This document shows, piece after piece, positions 1 through 6,858 of a stretch of DNA of 6,942 bases. Positions within the stretch are counted from its first letter, which is position 1. Every line of letters begins with the position of its first letter. This DNA is from Mariprofundus sp. GTDB taxonomy: Bacteria > Pseudomonadota > Zetaproteobacteria > Mariprofundales > Mariprofundaceae. The stretch lies in contig JAJFLF010000052.1 of assembly GCA_021772845.1 (NCBI GenBank), positions 1-6,942 on the forward strand, read 5' to 3'. Under the pieces are notes generated by a model. It saw nothing but the letters and a program-made list of their open reading frames with translations. It searched no databases and was not told the DNA's origin. The translations under genes and the position numbers were made by a program.

Positions 1-375
1 ATGCTGGTGGATGATGATCCTAAAGCCGTGGAGCTACTTTCCCGTCACCTCTCCAGTGTCGGTTGTGATGTGCTGAAGGCATATGGTGGTCAGGAAGCTA
101 TTGATCTGGCCTCAGAACAGAAGCCTGATCTGATTATCCTCGATCTTATGATGCCCAAAGTGAGTGGTTTTGATGTGATTGAAAAGCTGAAGAGAAATCC
201 TGAACTGATATCTATCCCAATCATCATTCTCACCGCCAAGATTATCACAGAAGCAGATCGCAAGCTTTTGAATGGTGACATCGTTAAAATAATGCAGAAG
301 AGCAGTTTCAGTCACGGCTCGTTCATCAACGAAGTTAATCGTGCCGCACGTAAAGAGAAGAAGTCTCTATTATAA
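1..375 (+). CDS. Receiver (REC) domain, probable C-terminus of a hybrid histidine kinase, 5' truncated by window
   Basis: This is a phosphoacceptor receiver domain. The acidic pocket is at Asp4-Asp6, the phosphoacceptor is Asp48 (in LIILDLMMP), the switch Thr is Thr78 and the conserved Lys is Lys100. The first in-window codon is ATG, but it lies inside the first beta strand (MLVDDDP where families read ILVVDDDP), so the strand's start is missing and the real gene begins upstream. The Lys sits in a KIMQKSSFSHG context instead of the usual K-P-F. That late motif, together with PKAVELLSRHL near the start and TAK..TEADR in the middle, is typical, as I recall it, of receiver domains at the C-terminus of hybrid HisKA/HATPase sensor kinases. 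The domain should take phosphate from its own or a neighbouring kinase and pass it to a phosphotransfer partner. It ends with TAA, and the next gene starts 9 bases later. The receiver call is secure; the hybrid-kinase parent is inferred. A stand-alone regulator beginning a few codons upstream remains possible. Confidence 0.85.
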   Translation: MLVDDDPKAVELLSRHLSSVGCDVLKAYGGQEAIDLASEQKPDLIILDLMMPKVSGFDVIEKLKRNPELISIPIIILTAKIITEADRKLLNGDIVKIMQKSSFSHGSFINEVNRAARKEKKSLL

Positions 376-379
376 GGAG
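374..379 (+). promoter_or_regulatory. Ribosome binding site for the DivK-like regulator
   Basis: AAGGAG lies 5 bases before the ATG at 385 and overlaps the stop codon of the preceding gene (373-375). It is the strongest Shine-Dalgarno match in the window. It supports both the start at 385 and tight coupling to the upstream gene. Confidence 0.75.
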
Positions 380-384
380 TAGTC

Positions 385-765
385 ATGAGCCATACCATAT
401 TAATTGTTGAAGATAATCCGGCCAATATGAAGTTGGCAACTACAGTGTTGAGCAAATCGGATTATAGCGTGATATCAGCCACCGATGCCGAAGCCGGCCT
501 TTTGCTGGCCAAATCGCAATTGCCAGATCTGATACTTATGGATGTACAACTGCCCGGTATGGATGGTTTAACAGCCACTGGCCTGTTGAAACAAGATCCG
601 GCAACGCAACATATTCCTGTCATTGCACTGACCGCTTTCGCGATGAAAGGCGATAAAGAAAAGATGCTGGCTGGTGGCTGTGATGATTACATTACTAAGC
701 CCATAGATTATAAATCCTTTTTAAACACTGTGGCGCTTCATTTAAAGCGTGCTTCTGATGACTGA
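385..765 (+). CDS. Single-domain response regulator, DivK/CheY-like
   Basis: This 126-residue protein is a complete receiver domain with no output domain. Acidic pocket residues are Glu9 and Asp10 (IVEDNPAN), the phosphoacceptor is Asp53 (LILMDVQLPGMDG), the switch Thr is Thr83 (ALTAFAM) and the conserved Lys is Lys105 (ITKPID), so every catalytic residue is present. The length and the EDNPANMKL and AFAMKGDKEKMLAGGCDDYI segments resemble the DivK branch, which relays phosphate or works by protein-protein contact rather than by binding DNA. It is cytoplasmic. It follows the putative hybrid kinase end by 9 bases, with a good AAGGAG site, and overlaps the peroxidase start by 8 bases. Its likely partners are the kinases in this cluster. 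The family call is firm; the specific partner is unknown. I do not give it the divK symbol because nothing here ties it to cell-cycle control. Confidence 0.93.
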   Translation: MSHTILIVEDNPANMKLATTVLSKSDYSVISATDAEAGLLLAKSQLPDLILMDVQLPGMDGLTATGLLKQDPATQHIPVIALTAFAMKGDKEKMLAGGCDDYITKPIDYKSFLNTVALHLKRASDD

Positions 766-1780
766 TCCACGCTGGCTGGGCGCCTTTGCGATGCTGATTG
801 TGCTGTCAGTTACGGTATGGCTGCTGCAACAACCTGCAGAGCAGCATAGCAGCTTTACAGATGAGTTGTCGCGCACAATTGATGTGTCTGAAGAGCCCAT
901 TCTTCCCATTGTTATGTCTCAGAACCTGGATTCAGCAACCGTTTCACTTGGTGAGGCCTTGTTCAACGAGACTCGTCTGTCAGCAGATAATTCCATCAGT
1001 TGCGCGCATTGCCATAACCTGGATCAGGGTGGGGTTGATGGCCTGCCCCGCTCATTTGGCGTAAAAGGGGAGAAGGGTGGTATCAATACCCCGACCGTAT
1101 TCAATGCTGCTCTCAACCTTGCCCAGTTCTGGGATGGTCGGGCTACTACACTTGAAGAACAGATCGACGGACCTGTGCAGAATCCAAAGGAGATGGGCAG
1201 CAGGTGGCCGGATGTGGTGGCCAAACTTAATGCCGACGCTGATTATGTGCAGAGGTTTCAACAGATTTATGGTGATGGCATCAGTGCCGCCAACATCAGA
1301 GATGCGATTGCGACCTTCGAACGTAGTCTGATTACGATTAATTCACGCTTTGATCGTTATCTTCGTGGTGATGACACGGCGATTAGTGTTGCTGAGAAAA
1401 AGGGTTATGAGCTGTTTAAGGCTTATGGCTGCGTGGCCTGTCATCAGGGTGCAAATGTTGGTGGTAATATGTTTCAGCAAATGGGCGTGATGCGTGAATA
1501 TTTCGTAGAACGCGGCAATCTGACAGATGCTGATAATGGTCGTTCCGATGTGACTGGCCTGGAAGAGGACCGCCATTTTTTCAAGGTGCCCAGCCTGCGT
1601 CTGGCGGTGCTTACCGCGCCCTATTTTCACGACGCTTCTGCCAGTACTCTGGAGCAGGCGATAGCCACAATGGCCAAATATCAGCTGGGGCGCAATATTC
1701 CAGATGAAGATGTCGCATCGATCATTGGTTTTCTACACACACTGCCCGGTGAATACAGAGGCAAGGCTCTATTGCCATGA
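758..1780 (+). CDS. Dihaem cytochrome c peroxidase (CcpA/MauG family), N-terminal membrane anchor or signal
   Basis: This is a 340-residue bacterial dihaem peroxidase, a family that reduces H2O2 to water in the periplasm with electrons from small cytochromes. A hydrophobic stretch at residues 6-24 is a signal peptide or anchor; I see no clear cleavage site. Haem-binding motifs are CAHCH (Cys82, Cys85, His86) and CVACH (Cys225, Cys228, His229). Family signatures include NTPTVFNA, QFWDGRA (Trp125), LEEQ (Gln135), NPKEMG (Glu145), VPSLR..LTAPYFHD (278-292) and Met305, the probable sixth ligand of the C-terminal haem. From memory of the Pseudomonas enzyme, the first domain aligns without gaps at an offset of 31, placing Trp125, Gln135 and Glu145 on Trp94, Gln104 and Glu114. 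Val102 then replaces distal His71. The ATG at 758 overlaps the previous gene by 8 bases; a GTG at 749 would add three residues. Neither start has a clear Shine-Dalgarno site. The stop overlaps the next start (ATGA). MauG-like oxidative modification of a partner is an alternative role. Confidence 0.93.
   Translation: MTDPRWLGAFAMLIVLSVTVWLLQQPAEQHSSFTDELSRTIDVSEEPILPIVMSQNLDSATVSLGEALFNETRLSADNSISCAHCHNLDQGGVDGLPRSFGVKGEKGGINTPTVFNAALNLAQFWDGRATTLEEQIDGPVQNPKEMGSRWPDVVAKLNADADYVQRFQQIYGDGISAANIRDAIATFERSLITINSRFDRYLRGDDTAISVAEKKGYELFKAYGCVACHQGANVGGNMFQQMGVMREYFVERGNLTDADNGRSDVTGLEEDRHFFKVPSLRLAVLTAPYFHDASASTLEQAIATMAKYQLGRNIPDEDVASIIGFLHTLPGEYRGKALLP
1001..1015 (+). other. First c-type haem-binding motif (CAHCH) of the peroxidase
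   Basis: These codons encode Cys-Ala-His-Cys-His, residues 82-86. The two Cys would bind haem covalently and His86 would be the proximal ligand of the N-terminal, peroxidatic haem. The CxxCH motif is directly visible; the haem assignment follows from the family. Confidence 0.93.
1430..1444 (+). other. Second c-type haem-binding motif (CVACH) of the peroxidase
   Basis: These codons encode Cys-Val-Ala-Cys-His, residues 225-229. In the family this is the high-potential, electron-accepting haem, with His229 and a downstream Met (probably Met305, in ATMAK) as axial ligands. Confidence 0.93.
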
Positions 1781-4242
1781 AAAGCAATAATACCGCCCAT
1801 TATGTTGTACTGGCCCTGTTGCTTGCTCTGTTGAGTTTGTTCTTTTATCGCTCGCAGATTGTAGATCCACATGCGTATGCAAAAATTAGTGAATCGTTAA
1901 ATGTCTTGGAGCAGTCCGAAGTGGCGCTTGGGCAGAGCGTACTGGAAAACAAGTCCAATCTCATGCGCAATTATGATCCGCTTGTGCTTATTCAGCGCAG
2001 TCAGGCGTCTCAACTAGGCTGGTTAGAGTATCATGCTGCATCAAAGCACCTTCGTGATGTGAAAGCTGCGATGGACGCTTTGCTGCGCTACGAGGTGCTT
2101 ACTGCCGAGCGTCAACGTAAAGTGGGGCAATTTAAAGCCAGTCAGGCAGTACTGCGTAATTCACTGAATTATCTGCCGCTGCTTGTGGATGAGTTGCGGC
2201 AAAGCCAGCCTCAAACAGTTGAGGGAGATGTATTTACACGCTTGCTGGCAGATGTGTTGATGTATCAGCAACAGCCATCTGAACCGGTGCTTGCCAATGT
2301 AAAATCTGCTATCGAGCGTTTAAAACGCATTACAGCTGGGCAGACAGATATTCAGGCTCAATCTATTCATACTATGATAGCACATGCGTCGATGATTATG
2401 CGTAAATCCAGTCAGATAGAATCGTTGCTGGTCGATATTATGGCATCGGATGCACAGCAGCAAATTCAACGGGTTCGCCATACTTATCAGAGCGATTATC
2501 AGCATCGTTTGCAGCAGTCTCGTTTTTATCAGCAACTGATGTTTACCTCTGCGATACTGCTGCTGATCTATGCTCTGTTTTTTCTCCTGCGCCTGAATCA
2601 GAGCGCCATATCTTTGAAAAAGAGTCTGGATGAAGTGCATTTCTATCGCGCTGCGATTGATGAACATGCTATTGTGGCAGCGACAGATCGTCGGGGTGTG
2701 ATTACCTATGCCAATAAAAAGTTTCTTCATATCAGTGGCTATCAGCGGCGGGAACTGATTGGTAAGACACACTCTATTTTGAATTCAGGATATCATCCCA
2801 AAGCCTTTTTCAAGCAGATGTGGGCCACCATTGGTAAAGGCAAAGCGTGGCATGGAGAAGTTAAAAACCGGCGCAAGGATGGTAGTTTCTACTGGGTCAA
2901 TACCACGATTATTCCCGAGCTGGATGAATCCGCTAAACCGTTCAGGTATGTCGCCATCCGCACCGATATTTCGAAACGCAAAGCGGTAGAGATGGAGTTG
3001 CTTGAGCATCGAGACCGGCTGGAAAAAGAGGTGGCTGTTCGCACAGAAGAGCTGAAAGCGGCTAAAGAAGAAGCAGAGTATGCCAATCGTCAAAAGTCTG
3101 AATTTTTGGCCAATATGTCGCATGAGCTACGCACACCATTGAATGCAATTATCGGTTTCTCCGATCTGTTAAAAGATGAAGTATTGGGTGAAATAAGTCA
3201 GGAGCAGCATGAGTTTCTTGGTGATATTCATAGCAATGGCGAACATCTGCTGGAATTGATTAATGATATCCTAGACCTCTCAAAGGTGGAAGCAGGGCAG
3301 ATGGAACTTGAGCTTGAGCAGGCTAGTGTGGATGAGATGTTGCAAGCAACGCTCTCTATGGTGCGCGAGCGGGCGATGCGGCGAACTCTTAAGTTGGAGA
3401 TGGAATGTGAAGAGGATATCAATTGCTGGCAAATGGATATGCGCCGTATCAAACAGGTCATCATTAATCTGCTTGCCAATGCCATCAAGTTTACGCCCAA
3501 AGGAGGCAAGGTGCATGTACAGGCGCGATGCCTGGATGTCTCTGCACTGAAGGAGCTGGGCTGCGATGCTTTTCTGGGTGCCGAAGATACATTTCTCTGC
3601 CTCTCTGTAAGCGATACCGGTATAGGTATCAGTCCTGAAGATCAGAAACGGCTGTTCAAGCCTTTTGTACAACTGGAAGATTCCATGACACGCAAGTATG
3701 AGGGCACGGGCCTTGGGCTGGCACTGAGTAAAAAGATTATTGATCTGCATGATGGTCATGTCTGGTTAAGCAGTAAAAAAGAGCATGGCAGTACATTCTT
3801 TGTAGCTCTGCCACCTCAAATCAGTGCTAAACCTGTTGCAGGCAGCGGCATCGTTTCCTGGCCATCGCTGTTACGGCATTTGGGCTTTGCTGAGAATATT
3901 GAGAGGCGTTGCCACTCTCCATTTGCACTGTTACGCGTTTTGCCTGCTCAGGATACAGATGCAACCGGCATGGCTGTGTTGCTCAAGCAGCTGGTCCGCT
4001 CACATGAATTGATCGCGCATGGGGAGCTTCACGGAGAATACCTTGTGTTGATGCTCAATACGAATGCAGAACAGCTTGCCATGGCGGAGCAGCGTTTTTG
4101 TCGAGAGATGGCAGAGCAACATATCAATATATCCATCAGCCATGCTTCATGTCCGGAGCATGCTGCCGATGCAGGATCGCTATTGACGTTTCTAAAAGCA
4201 GAGATGGATGCATCCGGTGGAGATAGCAGTGATGCATCATGA
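1777..4242 (+). CDS. Membrane sensor histidine kinase: DAHL-like periplasmic domain, PAS, HisKA, HATPase, degenerate GGDEF-like C-terminus
   Basis: This 821-residue protein autophosphorylates on a histidine in response to a signal. Membrane helices at residues about 8-24 and 253-272 flank a periplasmic region of about 225 residues that looks all-helical and carries LxxSVLENKSNLMRNYDPLV near its start, resembling DAHL sensor domains. A PAS domain follows at about 288-400 (DEHAIVAATDRRGVITYAN to YVAIRTDISKRK), then a coiled-coil linker at about 402-440. The core has an H-box with His449 (SHELRTP), N-box Asn568, G1 DTGIG at 613-617, F-box at 626-630 and G2 GTGLGL at 643-648, so it should be active. 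Residues about 712-812 resemble a GGDEF domain without its active site. There is no receiver domain, so phosphate must go to a separate regulator, such as the one at 385-765. The ATG overlaps the peroxidase stop (ATGA), implying coupled translation; AAGG at 1763-1766 is only a weak ribosome site. Kinase and PAS calls are firm; the DAHL call is by resemblance. Confidence 0.93.
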   Translation: MKSNNTAHYVVLALLLALLSLFFYRSQIVDPHAYAKISESLNVLEQSEVALGQSVLENKSNLMRNYDPLVLIQRSQASQLGWLEYHAASKHLRDVKAAMDALLRYEVLTAERQRKVGQFKASQAVLRNSLNYLPLLVDELRQSQPQTVEGDVFTRLLADVLMYQQQPSEPVLANVKSAIERLKRITAGQTDIQAQSIHTMIAHASMIMRKSSQIESLLVDIMASDAQQQIQRVRHTYQSDYQHRLQQSRFYQQLMFTSAILLLIYALFFLLRLNQSAISLKKSLDEVHFYRAAIDEHAIVAATDRRGVITYANKKFLHISGYQRRELIGKTHSILNSGYHPKAFFKQMWATIGKGKAWHGEVKNRRKDGSFYWVNTTIIPELDESAKPFRYVAIRTDISKRKAVEMELLEHRDRLEKEVAVRTEELKAAKEEAEYANRQKSEFLANMSHELRTPLNAIIGFSDLLKDEVLGEISQEQHEFLGDIHSNGEHLLELINDILDLSKVEAGQMELELEQASVDEMLQATLSMVRERAMRRTLKLEMECEEDINCWQMDMRRIKQVIINLLANAIKFTPKGGKVHVQARCLDVSALKELGCDAFLGAEDTFLCLSVSDTGIGISPEDQKRLFKPFVQLEDSMTRKYEGTGLGLALSKKIIDLHDGHVWLSSKKEHGSTFFVALPPQISAKPVAGSGIVSWPSLLRHLGFAENIERRCHSPFALLRVLPAQDTDATGMAVLLKQLVRSHELIAHGELHGEYLVLMLNTNAEQLAMAEQRFCREMAEQHINISISHASCPEHAADAGSLLTFLKAEMDASGGDSSDAS
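3910..4212 (+). other. Degenerate GGDEF-like domain at the kinase C-terminus
   Basis: Residues about 712-812 follow the order of a diguanylate cyclase domain: a PFALLRV strand, a helix, then RSHELIAHGELHGEYLVLM where active proteins read R..D.vaR.GGDEF..l. Next comes an AEQLAMAEQRF helix, the NISISHASCPEHAADAG segment matching the usual SiG.a..p.d, and a final LLTFLKAEMD helix. GGDEF is replaced by LHGEY (His752 to Tyr755). The stretch carrying the metal-binding Asp and the FK..N motif appears shortened by roughly a dozen residues. Catalysis is very unlikely; a regulatory, dimerisation or nucleotide-sensing role is inference. The assignment rests on pattern reading by eye. Confidence 0.6.
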
Positions 4243-4249
4243 AGAGAGG
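4242..4249 (+). promoter_or_regulatory. Ribosome binding site for the Cache/GAF kinase
   Basis: AAGAGAGG ends 8 bases before the ATG at 4258 and begins inside the stop codon of the preceding kinase gene. It is a reasonable purine-rich Shine-Dalgarno site and supports that start. Confidence 0.6.
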
Positions 4250-4257
4250 TTTGTGAG

Positions 4258-6816
4258 ATGAATATCAGACAGAAGCTACTGATGGCGTTCATGGCTCTCT
4301 CCATCTTGCCGCTGCTGATGGTCGGTAGTTTATATTTCTACAATAGCAAAGCAGCGCTGCAGTCTGATCGCATAGCAGCTTTAGAGAGCATTGCTGATCT
4401 GAAAGTTGAAATGATTACAACGTTTATGAACAATTTAAGAATAGATGCCTTCATCGCTCAGGATTACCTCAATATAAAAAACAATCTGCCGCAATTGATA
4501 AGTCTGGCTCATAATAGAAAGAGCCCTGAATATCTGCAGGCTAAAAAAGATCTTGATAGTCAGCTTAAGACCTTGCAAAGGCTTAAGGGGTTTGAAGATA
4601 TCATGTTGACCACTGCCGATGGGACAGTGGTGTATGTCAGCAATCAAGCGCATGAAGCGATCGATATGGACAGCCCCCTGCTGGATGAAAAGGCCATTGA
4701 AGAGGGCAAACAGGGAATATATCTCGGTGATATTATTGATGTCACAGAGCGCCACGCCAGTTTAAAAAGCAAACACTCCAATTTCGAAATGGTGGTGTCG
4801 GCACCTCTATTTGACTCGGACGGAAGTCTGATTGGATTGTTGGTATTCGAGATAGATATGCAGCCTGTCTATACATTGATACAGAAAACAACGGGCTTGG
4901 GCGATAGTGGAGAAACACTGATCGGTCAGAACAGAGGAGATCATGCCCTGTTCCTGAACACGCTGAGGCATGACCCATCGGCCGCCATGCGGAGAACAGC
5001 GAAGTTTGGGGCGGAGAGTGCATATCCTATACAGCAGGCGGTGCAGGGACACCGTGGTGCCGGTATGTCGATTGATTACAGGGGCGTTAAAATTATTGCG
5101 GCATGGCGACATATCCCAGAGCTGAATTGGGGTGTTGTGGCAAAAATTGATGCCGCAGAAGCGTTTCAATCTACTGCGGAGCTGAGAAATTATGCCTTAA
5201 TGCTCGGCTTTCTTGTGCTGTTGCTCATCGTCGTTTGCGCCAGAGCCATGTCTGCATCATTTTCAAAACCGATTCACTCTTTGATGGATGGCATTCGATT
5301 TGTAGGTATGGGTAATCTGGATCATAAGGTGGGTACCGGTGGCGCAGATGAGATAGGAGAGCTTTCAAGGGCCTTTGATGAGATGGTTCTCAGCCTGAGA
5401 AGAACAACATCATCGCGTGATGTGCTTGAAAAGGAGATGGCTGAGCGCAGAGAGATAGAAGAGATGCTGCTTGCAACCGATGGGCGTTTGAAACAGCACC
5501 ATGATGCTTATGCGGTGCTGAGCCAGAACGAGGATTTGCGATGCGGTAAGCTGACCCCCGCCCTGCAGGAGATCACTGCCGCAACCAGCCGGGCCTTAGA
5601 AGCTGAGCGTGTAAGCATATGGCTGTTCGATGAAAGTGGAGATGTGATACGCAGTCTGGATCTGTTCGAGTTCAAAAAAGAGCAGCATTCTCAAGGCCTT
5701 GAGCTGGCGATTAGGGATTACCCCGGCTATTTCAAGGCGCTGCGAGATGATGATATTATCGTTGCCAATGATGCGCATACAGATCCGCGTACCCATGAGT
5801 TTTCGGAACACTATCTTGCCCCGCTGGGTATCACTTCCATGCTGGATGCGCCTGTGCATGTGGAAGGGGAAAATGTGGGGGTGTTGTGCATCGAGCATAT
5901 TGGACCATGTCGGGAATGGGCGAAAGATGAGCAGCAGTTCGCACGTTCTGTTGCCGAACTGGTGGCGCTGGCCATGCATGCCAATAAACGTCAGCTGGCG
6001 AAAGAAGAGATCAATAAGAAAAATGAAGAGCTGGAAAATGCTAATCAGCTGAAATCCGAGTTTCTGGCCAATATGAGCCATGAATTAAGAACTCCCTTAA
6101 ATGCCATTATCGGTTTTTCCGAGTTGATGAAGGATGGTGCCATTGGTGATCTGAATGATGATCAAGGTGAATATATGCAGGAGATATTTTCCAGTGGGCA
6201 TCATCTGCTGGAACTGATCAATGAAATTCTTGATCTATCCAAGATAGAGGCGGGTAAAATGTCGCTGGACCTGTCGGAAGTGATTATCTCTGATATCCTG
6301 AAAAACAGCCTCTCCATCATCAGTGAAAAAGCGATGGCGAATGCGGTGTCGCTACAAACTGATATTTCTGAAGATATCGGCTGCTGTATGGTGGATATGC
6401 GCAAGCTCAAACAGATTTTGTATAATCTGTTGTCCAATGCTGTGAAATTTACCCCGAATGGTGGTGGTGTCGCTCTCAAAGCCCAATTGGTCAGGGGTGA
6501 TATAGATGCGTTAAAAGATTGCGCGCCTATGCAGCAGTTTCTCGAGATTCGTGTTACCGATACTGGCATTGGAATTGCTGAAGAAGACCATGAGAAAATT
6601 TTCCGTCCGTTTGAGCAGGTGGATGGATCGATGTCGCGGCATTATGAAGGAACTGGCCTGGGATTAATTTTGGTCAAGTCGATGGTAGAGCTGCATGGTG
6701 GAACTGTTGCAGTGGAAAGCGAGCTGGATAAAGGATCTACGTTCACAGTATGGCTGCCTTACAAACCATCTGAATTGGAGCAGGAGTTGGCTCATGCTAT
6801 CCAGCAAGAACAGTGA
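4258..6816 (+). CDS. Membrane sensor histidine kinase: dCache sensor, HAMP, GAF, HisKA, HATPase
   Basis: This is an 852-residue membrane histidine kinase. A helix at residues about 9-28 and another at about 311-330 bracket a periplasmic region that looks like a double Cache domain: TTADGTVVYVSNQ (118-130), SAPLFDSDGSLIGLLVFEID (181-200), GLGDSGETLIGQN (213-225) and a final LNWGVVAKID strand (289-298). Cache domains usually bind small ligands; this ligand cannot be read. A HAMP domain follows at about 325-383 (KPIHSLMDGIRFVGMGNL, ADEIGELSRAFDEM), then a GAF domain at about 425-575 and a helical linker. The core has His608 (SHELRTP), N-box Asn727, G1 DTGIG at 768-772, F-box IFRPF at 781-785 and G2 GTGLGL at 798-803, so it should be catalytically active. 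It ends shortly after the HATPase domain with no receiver, so it needs a separate regulator. It sits 15 bases after the preceding kinase, and 42 bases separate it from the next regulator, a likely partner. Domain calls are firm; the signal is unknown. Confidence 0.93.
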   Translation: MNIRQKLLMAFMALSILPLLMVGSLYFYNSKAALQSDRIAALESIADLKVEMITTFMNNLRIDAFIAQDYLNIKNNLPQLISLAHNRKSPEYLQAKKDLDSQLKTLQRLKGFEDIMLTTADGTVVYVSNQAHEAIDMDSPLLDEKAIEEGKQGIYLGDIIDVTERHASLKSKHSNFEMVVSAPLFDSDGSLIGLLVFEIDMQPVYTLIQKTTGLGDSGETLIGQNRGDHALFLNTLRHDPSAAMRRTAKFGAESAYPIQQAVQGHRGAGMSIDYRGVKIIAAWRHIPELNWGVVAKIDAAEAFQSTAELRNYALMLGFLVLLLIVVCARAMSASFSKPIHSLMDGIRFVGMGNLDHKVGTGGADEIGELSRAFDEMVLSLRRTTSSRDVLEKEMAERREIEEMLLATDGRLKQHHDAYAVLSQNEDLRCGKLTPALQEITAATSRALEAERVSIWLFDESGDVIRSLDLFEFKKEQHSQGLELAIRDYPGYFKALRDDDIIVANDAHTDPRTHEFSEHYLAPLGITSMLDAPVHVEGENVGVLCIEHIGPCREWAKDEQQFARSVAELVALAMHANKRQLAKEEINKKNEELENANQLKSEFLANMSHELRTPLNAIIGFSELMKDGAIGDLNDDQGEYMQEIFSSGHHLLELINEILDLSKIEAGKMSLDLSEVIISDILKNSLSIISEKAMANAVSLQTDISEDIGCCMVDMRKLKQILYNLLSNAVKFTPNGGGVALKAQLVRGDIDALKDCAPMQQFLEIRVTDTGIGIAEEDHEKIFRPFEQVDGSMSRHYEGTGLGLILVKSMVELHGGTVAVESELDKGSTFTVWLPYKPSELEQELAHAIQQEQ

Positions 6817-6847
6817 GGTACTGCATGGTTGAATCACGTTTAGTAAC

Positions 6848-6855
6848 AGGGGTGA
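6848..6855 (+). promoter_or_regulatory. Probable ribosome binding site for the last response regulator
   Basis: AGGGGTGA ends 3 bases before the ATG at 6859, with its AGGGG part 6 bases away. It resembles the AGGAGGTGA anti-16S consensus and supports that start. Confidence 0.55.
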
Positions 6856-6858
6856 GAT

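Noticed and set aside
2320..2772. A 150-codon reverse-strand open frame inside the first complete kinase gene.
   Set aside because: It lies opposite a clearly conserved gene, spanning its periplasmic and PAS regions, and its translation has no recognisable motifs. It is a frame shadow.
5596..6081. A 161-codon reverse-strand open frame opposite the GAF region of the second kinase.
   Set aside because: The forward frame has strong GAF and HisKA signatures here. The reverse translation is low-complexity and resembles no family.
3094..6759. The two similar kinase cores as a recombining DNA repeat.
   Set aside because: The similarity is at protein level. At DNA level codons differ often even within the identical H-box region, so this is old paralogy and not a recent repeat.
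6829..6858. TTGAAT at 6829 and a GATAT-like element before 6859 as an internal promoter.
   Set aside because: The -10 match is poor and would overlap the ribosome site and start codon of the last gene, leaving no room for a leader. Chance is the simpler explanation.
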